Below are positions 23,925-32,869 of a stretch of DNA of 40,932 bases, piece by piece. The position numbers and the translations under genes were made by a program. The notes under the pieces were generated by a model. That model was not told the origin of the DNA and searched no databases. It saw only the letters and a list, made by a program, of their open reading frames with translations. The stretch spans positions 1 to 40,932 of the forward strand of contig DAML01000013.1 of NCBI GenBank assembly GCA_002497075.1. The letters are read 5' to 3'. This DNA is from Methanomassiliicoccaceae archaeon UBA472 (GTDB lineage: Archaea; Thermoplasmatota; Thermoplasmata; Methanomassiliicoccales; UBA472). Numbering within the stretch: position 1 is the first letter of the stretch; each line of letters opens with the position of its first letter.

Positions 23925-25531
23925 GCCCTGCGCGACCGATAGACCTTGTAGCCGCTCTACCCGCTTTGCGACGCAGCCGCATGGTCAAGCCCTCGATATC
24001 CGGTTACTGGATAGAAAGGGAGGCGCCTGTCGGATGGCATCTGGTGGACCGACAGGAACTTCCTGGCGGCAGGATCGAGATCATAGCCGACCCCTCAGGA
24101 GTGAGGCAGAGGTATTGCGTGCTTCCCTGGGAGCATACCGCCGATCGCGATTCGGCCAAAATTCTGGCGCAGGCGGTGGACAAGGTCCGTTCGGTCCCCC
24201 CGGCTTCGCTGGGAGGCGAGGAATCGGAGCTTCGCTCTCACGTCCGCTCCCTTGTCAATTCCCTTAACCCCCCGTCGGACATTGAAAAAGAACTTCTGGA
24301 CGCCGTCATGCGCAATACCCTGGGACTCGGGGTATTGGACATCGTCCTGAGGGACCCCCGCGTGGAGGACATATACGTCGATGCGCCGTGCCAGGACACC
24401 CGGGCCTATCTCACCCTTAACCAGGCTGGCGGGCGGAACCTTTTCGGCAGGTGCGAGACCAATATCATTGTTACCGAGAAGGAGATGGTGGGACTGGTCG
24501 GCCGACTGAAGTACCGCTCTGGCAGGCCGTTCTCCCGGTCCAGCCCCGTCCTTGAAACGGACGTAGCGGACGCCGGCGTGCGGGCGACCGCTCTCTGTCC
24601 TCCCCTGAGCCCTGACGGGTTGGCTTTGGCCCTGCGAAGGCGTTCCGAGGTTCCTTGGACGCTGCTCCGCCTCGCGGAACGCGGTTCCCTGGACGAGGTG
24701 GCCGCCGGCCTCCTATCGTTCCTCATGGACGGTAGGGCGTCCATATTGGTATGCGGCGCGCGCGGCTCTGGCAAGTCGTCCTTGCTTTCGGCCCTGCTTT
24801 TCGAATTCCCGGTGGACCAGAGGATACTGGTCATTGAAGATACCAGAGAAGTGCCGGTGAACGCCCTGCAGTCGCTGGGGTTCAAGGTGCAGTCCATGCT
24901 GGTCGACCCGTCGTTAAGCGGCGATCGAACGTCCTCGGCGGAGGAAGCGTTGCGCGTATCTCTGCGCCTGGGAGAATCGGCCATCGTGGTCGGCGAGGTC
25001 CGCGGCAGGGAGGCTATGACCCTCTACGAGAGCATGCGCACCGGAAAGGCTGGGTCCTCCGTTCTGGGAACCATACATGGCGACGGGGCGAAGGAGGTGC
25101 ACGACCGGGTGGTGAACGAGCTCGGGATCCCGGAAGCGTCCTTCGCCTCTACCGACGTCATAGTGACCATGGGCCTGATACGTCCCGGCGGGGGACTCGG
25201 TCAGGTACGAAGGATAACCGAAGTGGCGGAGGTGGTCCGCACTCCGGAGGGGCTCAAATTCCTTCCGATGCTGACCTACGACGGGAAATATCATCTCAGC
25301 GAAAGGCACATGCCCCTCCTTGCCCGGATAGCCTCAGGCTGGGGGATGAGCTACGAGGAAGGTCTGGAGAACCTGCGCCGCCGTATCGCCATCAGGGAGA
25401 CGTTGCTGGAAATGGGCCGGGAGGATCCGGCTTTCCTTTCGCCATCCTTCTCGCTTCAGGCGAACGAGTACCTGTGGCAGGGCGGAAAGGATGCCGGTCA
25501 GGGGTTCATCGATCACCTGAGGGGGCGCTGA
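23921..25531 (+). CDS. Type II/IV secretion system ATPase (VirB11/GspE family)
   Basis: A 536-residue cytoplasmic ATPase that powers assembly of type IV pilus-like filaments. Walker A is GARGSGKSS (279-287), the Asp box is ILVIEDTRE (302-310), Walker B is AIVVGEVRGRE (354-364), and the His box is GTIHGDG (383-389). The N-terminal 270 residues contain the substrate-binding module of archaeal FlaI/PilT-like ATPases (EDIYVDAP at 149-156). It starts with GTG inside the previous gene, and its stop is followed after 5 bases by the platform-protein gene, so the three form one operon. Confidence 0.95.
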   Translation: MSPARPIDLVAALPALRRSRMVKPSISGYWIEREAPVGWHLVDRQELPGGRIEIIADPSGVRQRYCVLPWEHTADRDSAKILAQAVDKVRSVPPASLGGEESELRSHVRSLVNSLNPPSDIEKELLDAVMRNTLGLGVLDIVLRDPRVEDIYVDAPCQDTRAYLTLNQAGGRNLFGRCETNIIVTEKEMVGLVGRLKYRSGRPFSRSSPVLETDVADAGVRATALCPPLSPDGLALALRRRSEVPWTLLRLAERGSLDEVAAGLLSFLMDGRASILVCGARGSGKSSLLSALLFEFPVDQRILVIEDTREVPVNALQSLGFKVQSMLVDPSLSGDRTSSAEEALRVSLRLGESAIVVGEVRGREAMTLYESMRTGKAGSSVLGTIHGDGAKEVHDRVVNELGIPEASFASTDVIVTMGLIRPGGGLGQVRRITEVAEVVRTPEGLKFLPMLTYDGKYHLSERHMPLLARIASGWGMSYEEGLENLRRRIAIRETLLEMGREDPAFLSPSFSLQANEYLWQGGKDAGQGFIDHLRGR

Positions 25532-25536
25532 CCGGA

Positions 25537-27231
25537 ATGCCCAGCAATTATGGACCACCCGATCTGGCCAGGGATGTTCCCGCTGCGCTCGTCAAGTTAT
25601 TCACACCTAAGATGACCCCGGGCATGCGAGAATCCATGTCCCGGAGAATGGAATCGCCGGAGGCCATTTCGCTCTGCGCGTACAACGCCTTCCTCTGGTC
25701 GCTCGTGGTCTCCGTACCGGCCGCCGCGATCGTTCTGCTGACGCTGACTTACCCTCTTACCATGATGGCTGCTGGACTGGTCATGATTCCCTTGATGATC
25801 CCTTCCTACATCTTGTCCGGCCCTTCCCGCCGATACGCGACCGAGCAGCGATCGTTCCTGATAGACACCCCGGCGGTGATCGGGGCATTGAGCATGAGCA
25901 TGAACCGGACGCCTTCCCTGGAAAGGGCGGTGGAGATGGGCACCAGGTCCGGCGAGGGAAGGTTACAGAAGGCGATCGCCTCAGTGGCCTGGAACGCCCT
26001 TACCGGTGAGACGGCCGATCTCCGGCGGGGGCTTTCCGCCTGGACCTCCGGCCTGGACAAGATGAACGACGGGCTGCGCCGGGCATTGCACCTGATCATG
26101 GCGGCTGAGGAGAGCGAGGGCGAGGGACGTGAGCGACTCCTAGACCGGGCGAACTCGATAGCCCTGGAAGGACTGAAGGAGGTGTGCGAGCGATACATAG
26201 GCTCGCTGTCTTTCCCGGTGATGCTGGTGTTCGCCTTCGGGGTACTGGCGCCGGTGATGCTGTTCTCCCTCATCCCATTGCTGGGAATGGAGAACGGACT
26301 GGTAGGCGGAGAACTGAACCTCGGCATGCTAGCGTTCGTGCTTCTGTTACTGGTACCCTCGTTCACGTTGGGATACATCAGATCGATTATGGACAAGAAC
26401 CCCCTTCGCGGTCCCCGCAAGGAATGGAAAATGCCCAAGGACCGCCGCGCTCTTGTGCTAACCGCCTTCCCGGCGGCCATGATATCCTATGCCGTGATCG
26501 GTTCGCTCCTAGTGGCCGCCCTCGCGGGACTGGGCGTACTGCTGTCCACGCTCATCGTTCTCGGCCCAAGGGAGAAGAAAGGGGAGCAGGACACGGAAAG
26601 GTCCTTCGTGGACGCCCTCTACCGCCTGGGGAACGCCATGCTGGGAGGGCAGGACCTCGAGCGGGCCTTCGAAGAGGTGGCCAGAACGGAACACGGAGCG
26701 TTCCGGGAGTGGGGACTGAAGATCGTGCACGAGACCAGGACCGATCGCATATCGCTGTCCGAGGCCGTCAAGGCGGATGAGGAGATCGCTTCCAGGTACC
26801 CCTTGCTGCACCAGAACTACCTGGCGGTGATGGCCTGCGCCGGGGAGGACCACCTGGGAGCGGGAAAGCTGGCGGTGAACTTGGCACAGTCTCAGGGTGA
26901 CGTGTCCAGGGCTCAGGCCAAGGTCCGGGAGAACCTGAGGCCGGTGGTGGACATGATGGGCACCACCAGCACGCTGTTCGCCCCGGCGATCATTGGGTTG
27001 ACAGGGGGCATCATGGGCCTCATCGGCGACGGCACCGCGGCGCTGACCGCCCTGGCCTCCATCTACGTGGTCGAACTGGCCTTCATCGTCAATCATTTCC
27101 TAAGTGGTTTGGACGGATGGAGCTCGGGGCAACGGGGCATGAGGAGCTACGGAATACGCGGGGCGGTGGCCCTGGGCGTCTATCTCATAGCTTCACTATG
27201 CGGTCAGACTCTTCTTTTTCACCTTCTCTGA
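25537..27231 (+). CDS. Pilus platform protein with two T2SF/TadC-type domains
   Basis: A 564-residue integral membrane protein that docks the ATPase. There are two copies of the T2SF cytoplasmic four-helix domain: residues about 108-240 (with RSFLIDTPAVIGALSMSMNR and LLDRANSIALEG) and about 375-495 (with RSFVDALYRLGNAMLGGQDL and HLGAGKLAVNLAQSQGDVSR), each followed by two or more transmembrane helices. Single-domain TadB/TadC or FlaJ proteins have one or two; this layout is normal for archaeal pilus platforms. ATG 25537 is preferred over the in-frame start inside the ATPase gene. The 3' end overlaps the convergent FmdE-like gene by 47 bases. Confidence 0.92.
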   Translation: MPSNYGPPDLARDVPAALVKLFTPKMTPGMRESMSRRMESPEAISLCAYNAFLWSLVVSVPAAAIVLLTLTYPLTMMAAGLVMIPLMIPSYILSGPSRRYATEQRSFLIDTPAVIGALSMSMNRTPSLERAVEMGTRSGEGRLQKAIASVAWNALTGETADLRRGLSAWTSGLDKMNDGLRRALHLIMAAEESEGEGRERLLDRANSIALEGLKEVCERYIGSLSFPVMLVFAFGVLAPVMLFSLIPLLGMENGLVGGELNLGMLAFVLLLLVPSFTLGYIRSIMDKNPLRGPRKEWKMPKDRRALVLTAFPAAMISYAVIGSLLVAALAGLGVLLSTLIVLGPREKKGEQDTERSFVDALYRLGNAMLGGQDLERAFEEVARTEHGAFREWGLKIVHETRTDRISLSEAVKADEEIASRYPLLHQNYLAVMACAGEDHLGAGKLAVNLAQSQGDVSRAQAKVRENLRPVVDMMGTTSTLFAPAIIGLTGGIMGLIGDGTAALTALASIYVVELAFIVNHFLSGLDGWSSGQRGMRSYGIRGAVALGVYLIASLCGQTLLFHLL

Positions 27232-27619
27232 CCAGGAGAAGTTCGAGGTCGGAGAGCTGGTGGAGATCGATAGAGAGCTTCTCCCCCGCCTCGTACGAAC
27301 TGACCATGTCGATCCTCTTCTGGATGGTCTCCAAAGGCGACATCTCCAGCGAACGTATGCCGTCGTAGAAGCGCACGGTCGGACGCCCACCTTCCTTCAC
27401 GGTCAGATTTCCCTTTCCCAGAGTGCAGCACGAGGAGAACTGCACTCCGTCGATAAGACAGGAGATCGGAGGTTCGGTGCCGGTGTAAAGAGTGGCGTAG
27501 AACCTCTTAGGGAAATACTTCCTGGCGACCAGCCCCATGCGGTATCCTAAAAGGACATAGGGCCCCAGGTGTCCGTGGAAATCGGCAAGCCTTCTGAGGT
27601 CGTCAGGCAGTTCGGCCAT
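27185..27619 (-). CDS. FmdE-family protein
   Basis: A 144-residue protein like the N-terminal domain of formylmethanofuran dehydrogenase subunit E: FHGHLGPYVLLGYRMGLVA (13-32) and DGVQFSSCCTLGKGNL (57-72), with the conserved His, Cys and Lys. The usual C-terminal zinc-ribbon of FmdE is absent, so it is the short form, found in many organisms without methanogenesis; it probably binds a metal or a pterin-like cofactor. The conserved N-terminal Cys (HGHLCPG) is Gly here. Convergent with the platform protein gene. It is not by itself evidence for methanogenesis. Confidence 0.88.
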   Translation of the reverse strand: MAELPDDLRRLADFHGHLGPYVLLGYRMGLVARKYFPKRFYATLYTGTEPPISCLIDGVQFSSCCTLGKGNLTVKEGGRPTVRFYDGIRSLEMSPLETIQKRIDMVSSYEAGEKLSIDLHQLSDLELLLVREGEKEESDRIVKL

Positions 27620-27701
27620 GATTATGCGTGAACCGTTCTGGATATAAAAAATTCCCGATGATTATCAATGCCTTAATATTCGGGAGACATAGCAGGGACG
27701 A

Positions 27702-28238
27702 ATGAGGGTCCCGGTCGCCAAGCGTCATATGCTCGTCATCGAGGTCATGCTATTGACGGTTCTATTGGCCATCTTGATCGCCCCGCTCACTCTCCCGTCA
27801 GGCTCGATCGGCGGACTGGACGGCAGCATCGGGAGCCTGGACCATGGAGAGGACCTCAATTATGTTCCGTGGCCGCAGCGGGCCGTCTATCTGCTTGGCG
27901 ATATCAACTGCCACCAGCAGGCCGACCGCTCGTTCGAGATGAACGGTAACCAGATGCCCTTCTGCGCCAGGGACGTCGGTATATTGACCGGAGCGGTGAT
28001 AGGACTGGCGGCGTTCGTTCTTCTGGGACGGCGGGTTCCTTGGGCCTGGCTTCTCGTTCTGCTCGTTCCCATGGCCGTGGACGGGGTGGTGCAGGCGGTA
28101 ACGGATTACGAGTCGGGAAACGCACTGCGGTTCCTTACCGGTGCGATCGCCGGGCTAGCGGCCGGCTACGGTGCTGGAATGCTGATAGGAAATTTCTTCG
28201 ATCGGCCTGACGAGGCAAAAGAGCGTGGCCAGCAGTGA
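27702..28238 (+). CDS. DUF2085-type membrane protein
   Basis: A 178-residue protein with one N-terminal signal/anchor helix (MLVIEVMLLTVLLAILIAPL), an extracellular loop, and three helices after residue 85. The DUF2085 pattern CHQQADRSFEMNGNQMPFCAR and DVGILTGAVIG (67-96) is clear; two Cys may form a disulfide or bind metal. Its role is unknown. A CCTTAATATTC box about 26 bases upstream indicates transcription starting right at the ATG (leaderless). The gene lies between two transcription units and is probably monocistronic. Confidence 0.85.
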   Translation: MRVPVAKRHMLVIEVMLLTVLLAILIAPLTLPSGSIGGLDGSIGSLDHGEDLNYVPWPQRAVYLLGDINCHQQADRSFEMNGNQMPFCARDVGILTGAVIGLAAFVLLGRRVPWAWLLVLLVPMAVDGVVQAVTDYESGNALRFLTGAIAGLAAGYGAGMLIGNFFDRPDEAKERGQQ

Positions 28239-28349
28239 ACGGGAATCACGCTGAACGCTGGGAAAACACTTATATATAATAGTGATGATTGAGCCTACCG
28301 GTCATTCCATATCATTCGTTTTTACACGGTTTTGGAGGACTTGATTCAT

Positions 28350-29000
28350 ATGGATAACATGAAGACTGGTACTACCACTATAGGGATAGTCAACGCTGAC
28401 GGAGTGGTCCTGGCGACCGAGCACAGAGCCACCATGGGCAACTTCATCGCCCACAAGGAGACCCAGAAGGTCTTCAAGATCGATGATAACGTCGGTCTCA
28501 CCACCGCCGGCCTGGTCGGTGACGCGCAGGTCATGGCCCGCTATCTGAGGGCTGAGGTGGAACTCTACAAGCTGAAGAGGACCGCCTCCATGACCGTCAA
28601 GGCCGCCGCCACCCTTACATCCAACATCCTGAGGAGGGGCGGTGGAGCTTACGGTTACTATTACGTCGGCCTCATCGTCGGCGGATACGACAAGGAAGGC
28701 GGGCACGTCTACTCCCTAGACGCCGCCGGCGGATCGATACCTGACAACTACATCAGCGTCGGTTCCGGCTCCCCCTACGCCTACGGCGTGCTGGAGGACC
28801 ACTACAAGAAGGACATCACCCTTGACGATTCCATCAACCTGGCCATACGCGCTTTGAACGCGGCCATGAAGAGGGACTCCGCCAGCGGCGATGGGATGGA
28901 CATCGTGACCATCACCAAGGACGGCTATGTCGAGGTGTCCCAGGAAGAGATCCTGAAACGCGCCTCGCGTATGGGGATAAGCGTCCCCAAGCCGTACTGA
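28350..29000 (+). CDS. psmB: Proteasome beta subunit
   Basis: A 216-residue precursor of the 20S proteasome catalytic subunit. A very short propeptide (MDNMKTG) is followed by the new N-terminal Thr in TTTIGIVNADGVVLATEHRA; conserved partners are Lys in HKETQKVFKID, Asp in GDAQVMARY and SASGDGMDIV with the Ser and Asp of the active site. The start at ATG 28350 is set by GGAGG 12 bases before it; the upstream TTG (28332) lies within that site. A TATATATAAT-type box lies further upstream (near 28270). The alpha subunit gene is not in this window. It is closest in sequence to the Thermoplasma subunit as I remember it. Confidence 0.97.
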   Translation: MDNMKTGTTTIGIVNADGVVLATEHRATMGNFIAHKETQKVFKIDDNVGLTTAGLVGDAQVMARYLRAEVELYKLKRTASMTVKAAATLTSNILRRGGGAYGYYYVGLIVGGYDKEGGHVYSLDAAGGSIPDNYISVGSGSPYAYGVLEDHYKKDITLDDSINLAIRALNAAMKRDSASGDGMDIVTITKDGYVEVSQEEILKRASRMGISVPKPY

Positions 29001-29050
29001 AACCCTTTCACAAACGCCTTCCCTGTTATAATTTCAGTAAAGTGAATGTC

Positions 29051-30967
29051 ATGAGCGCAGAAAAGATTCTCGAGGATGCCCGAGAACAGGTCCGGAAGAT
29101 CGTACCATCCAGTATCGATATCACTTCCATCGATTTTGAAGGACCGCTAGTGGTCATCTATACCAAGGACATGGAGGCCTTCGCCTCCGGGAACGACATG
29201 ATACGCCAGCTAGCCCAGGGCTTGCGGCGGCGTGTGGACGTGAGGCCGGACCCCTCGACCCTGAAGGACTCCAAGGATGTGGAGAAGAGGCTGCGGGAGA
29301 TCATTCCCGAGGAAGCCCAGATCCAGAACATCTACTTTGAGGACGATACCGGGGAGGTCTACATAGAGGCCCTGGCGCCCGGGATCGCCATAGGCAAGCA
29401 GGGCGCTGTGCTTAACGAGATCAAGAAGGAGATAGGCTGGGCCCCGAAGGTCATTCGCGCCCCGCCTATTCAGTCCAAGACGGTCTACGAGACCAGGGCC
29501 TACCTGAGGGAGATCCACGACGAGCGCAAGGATTTCCTCCGCAAGGTGGGAAAACGTCTAGCCCAGTCAAAGACCGAGGGGGACAACTGGATACGCATGA
29601 CCTGCCTCGGCGGATATCTGGAGGTCGGCCGTTCCGCTACGCTGTTGCACACCCGGGACAGCAAGATACTGATCGACTGCGGCATGTGGCCCTCCAAGAC
29701 CGAGCCGCAGCCGAAACCCTACTTCAACGCCCCTGAGTTTCTGCCGTTCGACCAGCTGGACGCTGTCGTCATAACGCACGCCCACCTGGATCACTGTGGA
29801 CTATTGCCCACGCTGTTCAAGTACGGCTATGACGGACCGGTCTATTGCACTCCGCCGACCAGGGACCTCATGTCCATGAGCCTGGTGGACGCCATCAAGG
29901 TGTCGTACGGAGAGGCCAAGGCCAATGAGTACGAGGCGAAGCATGTGCGCGAGGTGGTCAAGCACTGCATCACCCTGAAGTACGGCGAGACCACGGACAT
30001 CGCTCCCGATATCCGTTTGACGATGCAGAACGCCGGGCACATCCTGGGCTCGGCCGTCTGCCACTTCAACATCGGCGACGGCGTCTACAATGTGACGTTC
30101 ACCGGCGACATGAAGTACGAGCGGAGCTGGCTTTTTAACGCCACTACCAACAAGTTCCCCCGGCTGGAGACCCTGGTGATCGAATCGACCTACGGAGGCT
30201 CGAACGACATACAGCCCAGCAGGATCGACGCGGCGACGCAATTGCGCGGCATAATCGAAAGGGCCATCATGGAGCGCAAGGGCAAGATCGTCGTTCCCGT
30301 GTTCGCCGTCGGGCGTTCCCAGGAAGTGATGCTCGTCATCGAGGAGCTGGCGCGGACGGGAAAGGTGGACAAGGTCCCGGTGTACCTGGACGGAAGCATC
30401 TGGGAAGCCACGGCGATCCACACCGCCTATCCGGAATACCTCAACAGCCAGCTGCGCACCCAGATATTCCAGATGGGGCAGAACCCCTTCCTGAGCGACA
30501 TGTTCAAGCGGGTCGATTCGCAGGAGATGAGGGAGAACATCCTGCACGACGTGGAGCCTTGCATCGTGCTGGCGACGAGCGGAATGATGAACGGCGGGCC
30601 TGTGATGGAGTATGTGAAGGCCTGGGCCAGCGATCCTACCGCCTCGCTCGTTTTCGTAGGATATCAGGCCGACGGAACCATCGGCCGCAAGATCCAGAGG
30701 GGCGTCAAGGAACTTACGCTCTCGGACAAGGGCAAGCCGATCACCGTGGAGTTCAAGATGAACGTGGAGGTCGTGGACGGCTTCTCCGGCCACTCGGACC
30801 GCAGGCAGCTGATCAACTACATCGCTTCCCTGGACCCCAAGCCGGAACGCATCGTCATCGGCCACGGCGAGGAGAAGAAATGCTTGGACCTTGCGTCTGC
30901 GATATACCGCAAGTTCAACATCACCACGAGGGCGCCGATGAACCTGGAGACCATCCGGTTCAAGTGA
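29051..30967 (+). CDS. fttA: aCPSF1/FttA beta-CASP ribonuclease, transcription termination factor
   Basis: A 638-residue archaeal CPSF73-like nuclease that terminates transcription by cutting nascent RNA at U-rich sites. It has two N-terminal KH domains (residues 1-170, with GIAIGKQGAVLNEI as the GXXG loop), a metallo-beta-lactamase domain with ITHAHLDHCG and AGHILGSA, TGDMKYE, and a beta-CASP domain with PVFAVGRSQEVML, TSGMMNGGP, FSGHSDRRQL and VIGHGEEKKC. All metal ligands are present. GTG 29042 is an alternative start; ATG 29051 fits a GTTATAATTTC box 26 bases upstream. The gene ends in a T-rich terminator, fitting its own role. Confidence 0.96.
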   Translation: MSAEKILEDAREQVRKIVPSSIDITSIDFEGPLVVIYTKDMEAFASGNDMIRQLAQGLRRRVDVRPDPSTLKDSKDVEKRLREIIPEEAQIQNIYFEDDTGEVYIEALAPGIAIGKQGAVLNEIKKEIGWAPKVIRAPPIQSKTVYETRAYLREIHDERKDFLRKVGKRLAQSKTEGDNWIRMTCLGGYLEVGRSATLLHTRDSKILIDCGMWPSKTEPQPKPYFNAPEFLPFDQLDAVVITHAHLDHCGLLPTLFKYGYDGPVYCTPPTRDLMSMSLVDAIKVSYGEAKANEYEAKHVREVVKHCITLKYGETTDIAPDIRLTMQNAGHILGSAVCHFNIGDGVYNVTFTGDMKYERSWLFNATTNKFPRLETLVIESTYGGSNDIQPSRIDAATQLRGIIERAIMERKGKIVVPVFAVGRSQEVMLVIEELARTGKVDKVPVYLDGSIWEATAIHTAYPEYLNSQLRTQIFQMGQNPFLSDMFKRVDSQEMRENILHDVEPCIVLATSGMMNGGPVMEYVKAWASDPTASLVFVGYQADGTIGRKIQRGVKELTLSDKGKPITVEFKMNVEVVDGFSGHSDRRQLINYIASLDPKPERIVIGHGEEKKCLDLASAIYRKFNITTRAPMNLETIRFK

Positions 30968-30982
30968 GATCCCTTTACAAAC

Positions 30983-31014
30983 CTTTTTTTATCAATTCTT
31001 ATAAAAAAAATAAA
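30983..31014. terminator. Bidirectional T-rich terminator between fttA and the M32 gene
   Basis: The plus strand has TTTTTTTATC for fttA; the minus strand has a run of eight T (plus-strand AAAAAAAATAAAG) for the carboxypeptidase. Both are typical archaeal oligo-T sites. Confidence 0.6.
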
Positions 31015-31035
31015 GGGAGGGGGGACCCCTCGTTC

Positions 31036-32565
31036 TCAGAACCCGTATATCTTGGACATCTTCCGGTCCAGGTACTTCAGGAACGGCGCCACGCTGACGT
31101 CCTTTCCGGTGACGGCCTTCACCAGGTCGGCCGGGTCGTACAGGTCGCCCTTGGCGTGCACGTTCCCGCGCAGCCATCCAAGCACCGGGGAGAAGTCTCC
31201 TTTGCGCACGTTCTTGCGCCACTGCGGAACGTCCTTCTGCATCTTGTCCAGGAACATGCCGGAGTAGATGTTGCCTAACGCGTACGACGGGAAATAACCG
31301 AAGCTGCCGCCGGACCAGTGAGTGTCCTGAAGGACGCCCTCGCCGTCGTGCTCTACCTTCACCCCGAGATAGTCGGAGTACTTCTGGTTCCACACCTGCG
31401 GAAGCTCGTCCACGGTCACCTTGTGCGAGAAGATCATCTTCTCTATCTCGAAGCGGATGATGACATGGAGCGCATACGTAACCTCGTCCGCCTCGATGCG
31501 TATCTTCGACGGCACGACGGCGTTCGCGGCGGCGATGATGTCCTTGTTCTTCAGACCCTTGAAGGACTTGGGGGAGTACTTGCGGAACCTCGGCAGGGCG
31601 TAGTTCAGGAACTCCGGGGACCTTCCGACGATGTTCTCCACGAAACGCGATTGCGATTCGTGTATGCCGTAGGAGCAGGGCGTTCCGATAGGCTGGAACA
31701 TCCATTCCCTTGGTATCCCCTGATCGTAAAGGGCGTGGCCTCCTTCGTGCATCACGCTGAAGACGTTGGAGAAGAAGCGGTCCTCGTAGTAGTGCGTAGT
31801 TATTCGAACGTCATCGAAGGTCCCGGTGGTGAAGGGATGCTCCGTCTCGTCCAATCTTCCGGCGGCCTTGTCGCTTGTCGTGTCATAACCAATGAAGTTC
31901 ATGGCGTCCAGGGAGATCTTCTTCTGCACCTCGACGGGCACCTTGCGGGAAAGCGGGGATAGGTCCGGCTTGAAGCCGGTCGCGTCCACCTTGCCGATGA
32001 GCTTGATGAGGCCCTGGCGCAGTTCAGCGAACACCTCGTCGATGCGCTCCGCCGTCATGTTAGGCTCGAACTGGTCCAGGAGCGCGTCGTAGGGCGTCTT
32101 GGTCCCCTTGACCTTCATCAGTATCTCCGCCGCCTGTTCGCGAAGGTCGATCATCTTGGCCAGGTCGTCCCGGAACATCTTGAAGTCGCGGGCGGCCTTG
32201 GCCTTCTTCCAGACCATGTTGCACTTTGACTGGTGCATTGCGGTTTCCGTCACAAGCTTGTCGGGGATCTTGGAGCTCTCGTCGTAGCTCTTGCGTAGTA
32301 GGTGCAGGTTCCTGCTCTGCAGCTGATCGAAGACATTGAGGTCGCTCTCGCAGCTCTTCAGAAGAACATCGTTCTCCGGGTCGGTCATCTTCTTGTGAAC
32401 GATGAGCTCCAAAGCTGAGAGCTGCTCGCCGCGCATGGCCTGGGCGGCCGGGGGCATCTTGGTCTCCATGTCCCAATACAGTATGCTGCCTGCGGAGCTT
32501 AGCACGAACATCTCCTTGGAGCGGGCCATGAGGGCGGAATAGGCTTCCTTCGCTTCGTCGGTCAT
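31036..32565 (-). CDS. Metallocarboxypeptidase of family M32 (carboxypeptidase Taq type)
   Basis: A 509-residue cytoplasmic zinc carboxypeptidase. The zinc site is HEGGH (His273, Glu274, His277) with the third ligand in HESQSRFVEN (Glu303). The N-terminus SAGSILYWDMETKMPPAAQA (24-43) and the SYGIHESQSR segment are diagnostic. Length is that of the family. It removes C-terminal residues from peptides, probably downstream of the proteasome, whose beta subunit gene is nearby on the other strand. A start at ATG 32565 is used. No unusual residues seen. Confidence 0.95.
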   Translation of the reverse strand: MTDEAKEAYSALMARSKEMFVLSSAGSILYWDMETKMPPAAQAMRGEQLSALELIVHKKMTDPENDVLLKSCESDLNVFDQLQSRNLHLLRKSYDESSKIPDKLVTETAMHQSKCNMVWKKAKAARDFKMFRDDLAKMIDLREQAAEILMKVKGTKTPYDALLDQFEPNMTAERIDEVFAELRQGLIKLIGKVDATGFKPDLSPLSRKVPVEVQKKISLDAMNFIGYDTTSDKAAGRLDETEHPFTTGTFDDVRITTHYYEDRFFSNVFSVMHEGGHALYDQGIPREWMFQPIGTPCSYGIHESQSRFVENIVGRSPEFLNYALPRFRKYSPKSFKGLKNKDIIAAANAVVPSKIRIEADEVTYALHVIIRFEIEKMIFSHKVTVDELPQVWNQKYSDYLGVKVEHDGEGVLQDTHWSGGSFGYFPSYALGNIYSGMFLDKMQKDVPQWRKNVRKGDFSPVLGWLRGNVHAKGDLYDPADLVKAVTGKDVSVAPFLKYLDRKMSKIYGF

Positions 32566-32719
32566 AGGTATCGAAAGGCGTTATGGCAGGATGCGAATTA
32601 ACCTTTGTGATGTTACCCTCGACCAATCCAGCAACTCGCCATGTCGGCCAAATAATACAATAATTAGCACAATGCCGAATCGTCATACGCCGAATAGGTC
32701 ACTTGCCGGGAATACCAAC

Positions 32720-32800
32720 TTATTTAACGCCATAAACGCAAGTTTTTTTGGGCGTCCCATTTTCCGGGGGGTCTCCGGCTCGCCCGCGGGGGGATTGGTT
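32720..32800 (+). other. Possible small structured RNA in the 300-base gap before the surface protein
   Basis: TTATTTAAC at 32720 would place a transcript start near 32750, where GGGCG (32750-32754) can pair with CGCCC (32781-32785) around an inner CCGG/CCGG stem. The rest of the gap 32566-32869 holds AT-rich DNA and no supported gene. Weak evidence. Confidence 0.25.
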
Positions 32801-32839
32801 CGCATGAAGTGCTCGGTCCATCTGAACAACCGTGTTGGT

Positions 32840-32858
32840 GTTTATAATTATAAAATAT
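32840..32858 (+). promoter_or_regulatory. TATA box of the surface-protein gene
   Basis: GTTTATAATTATAAAATAT ends 12 bases before the ATG; the TTTATAATT core is about 26 bases upstream, so the message probably begins at or very near the start codon. Confidence 0.6.
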
Positions 32859-32869
32859 GTATTAAAAAA

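Noticed and set aside
28332..28349. TTG start of psmB at 28332
   Set aside because: It overlaps the GGAGG ribosome site; ATG 28350 gives the usual short propeptide.
29210..30865. Long minus-strand frames opposite fttA
   Set aside because: They mirror GC-rich coding DNA of a clear nuclease gene and contain no recognisable domain.
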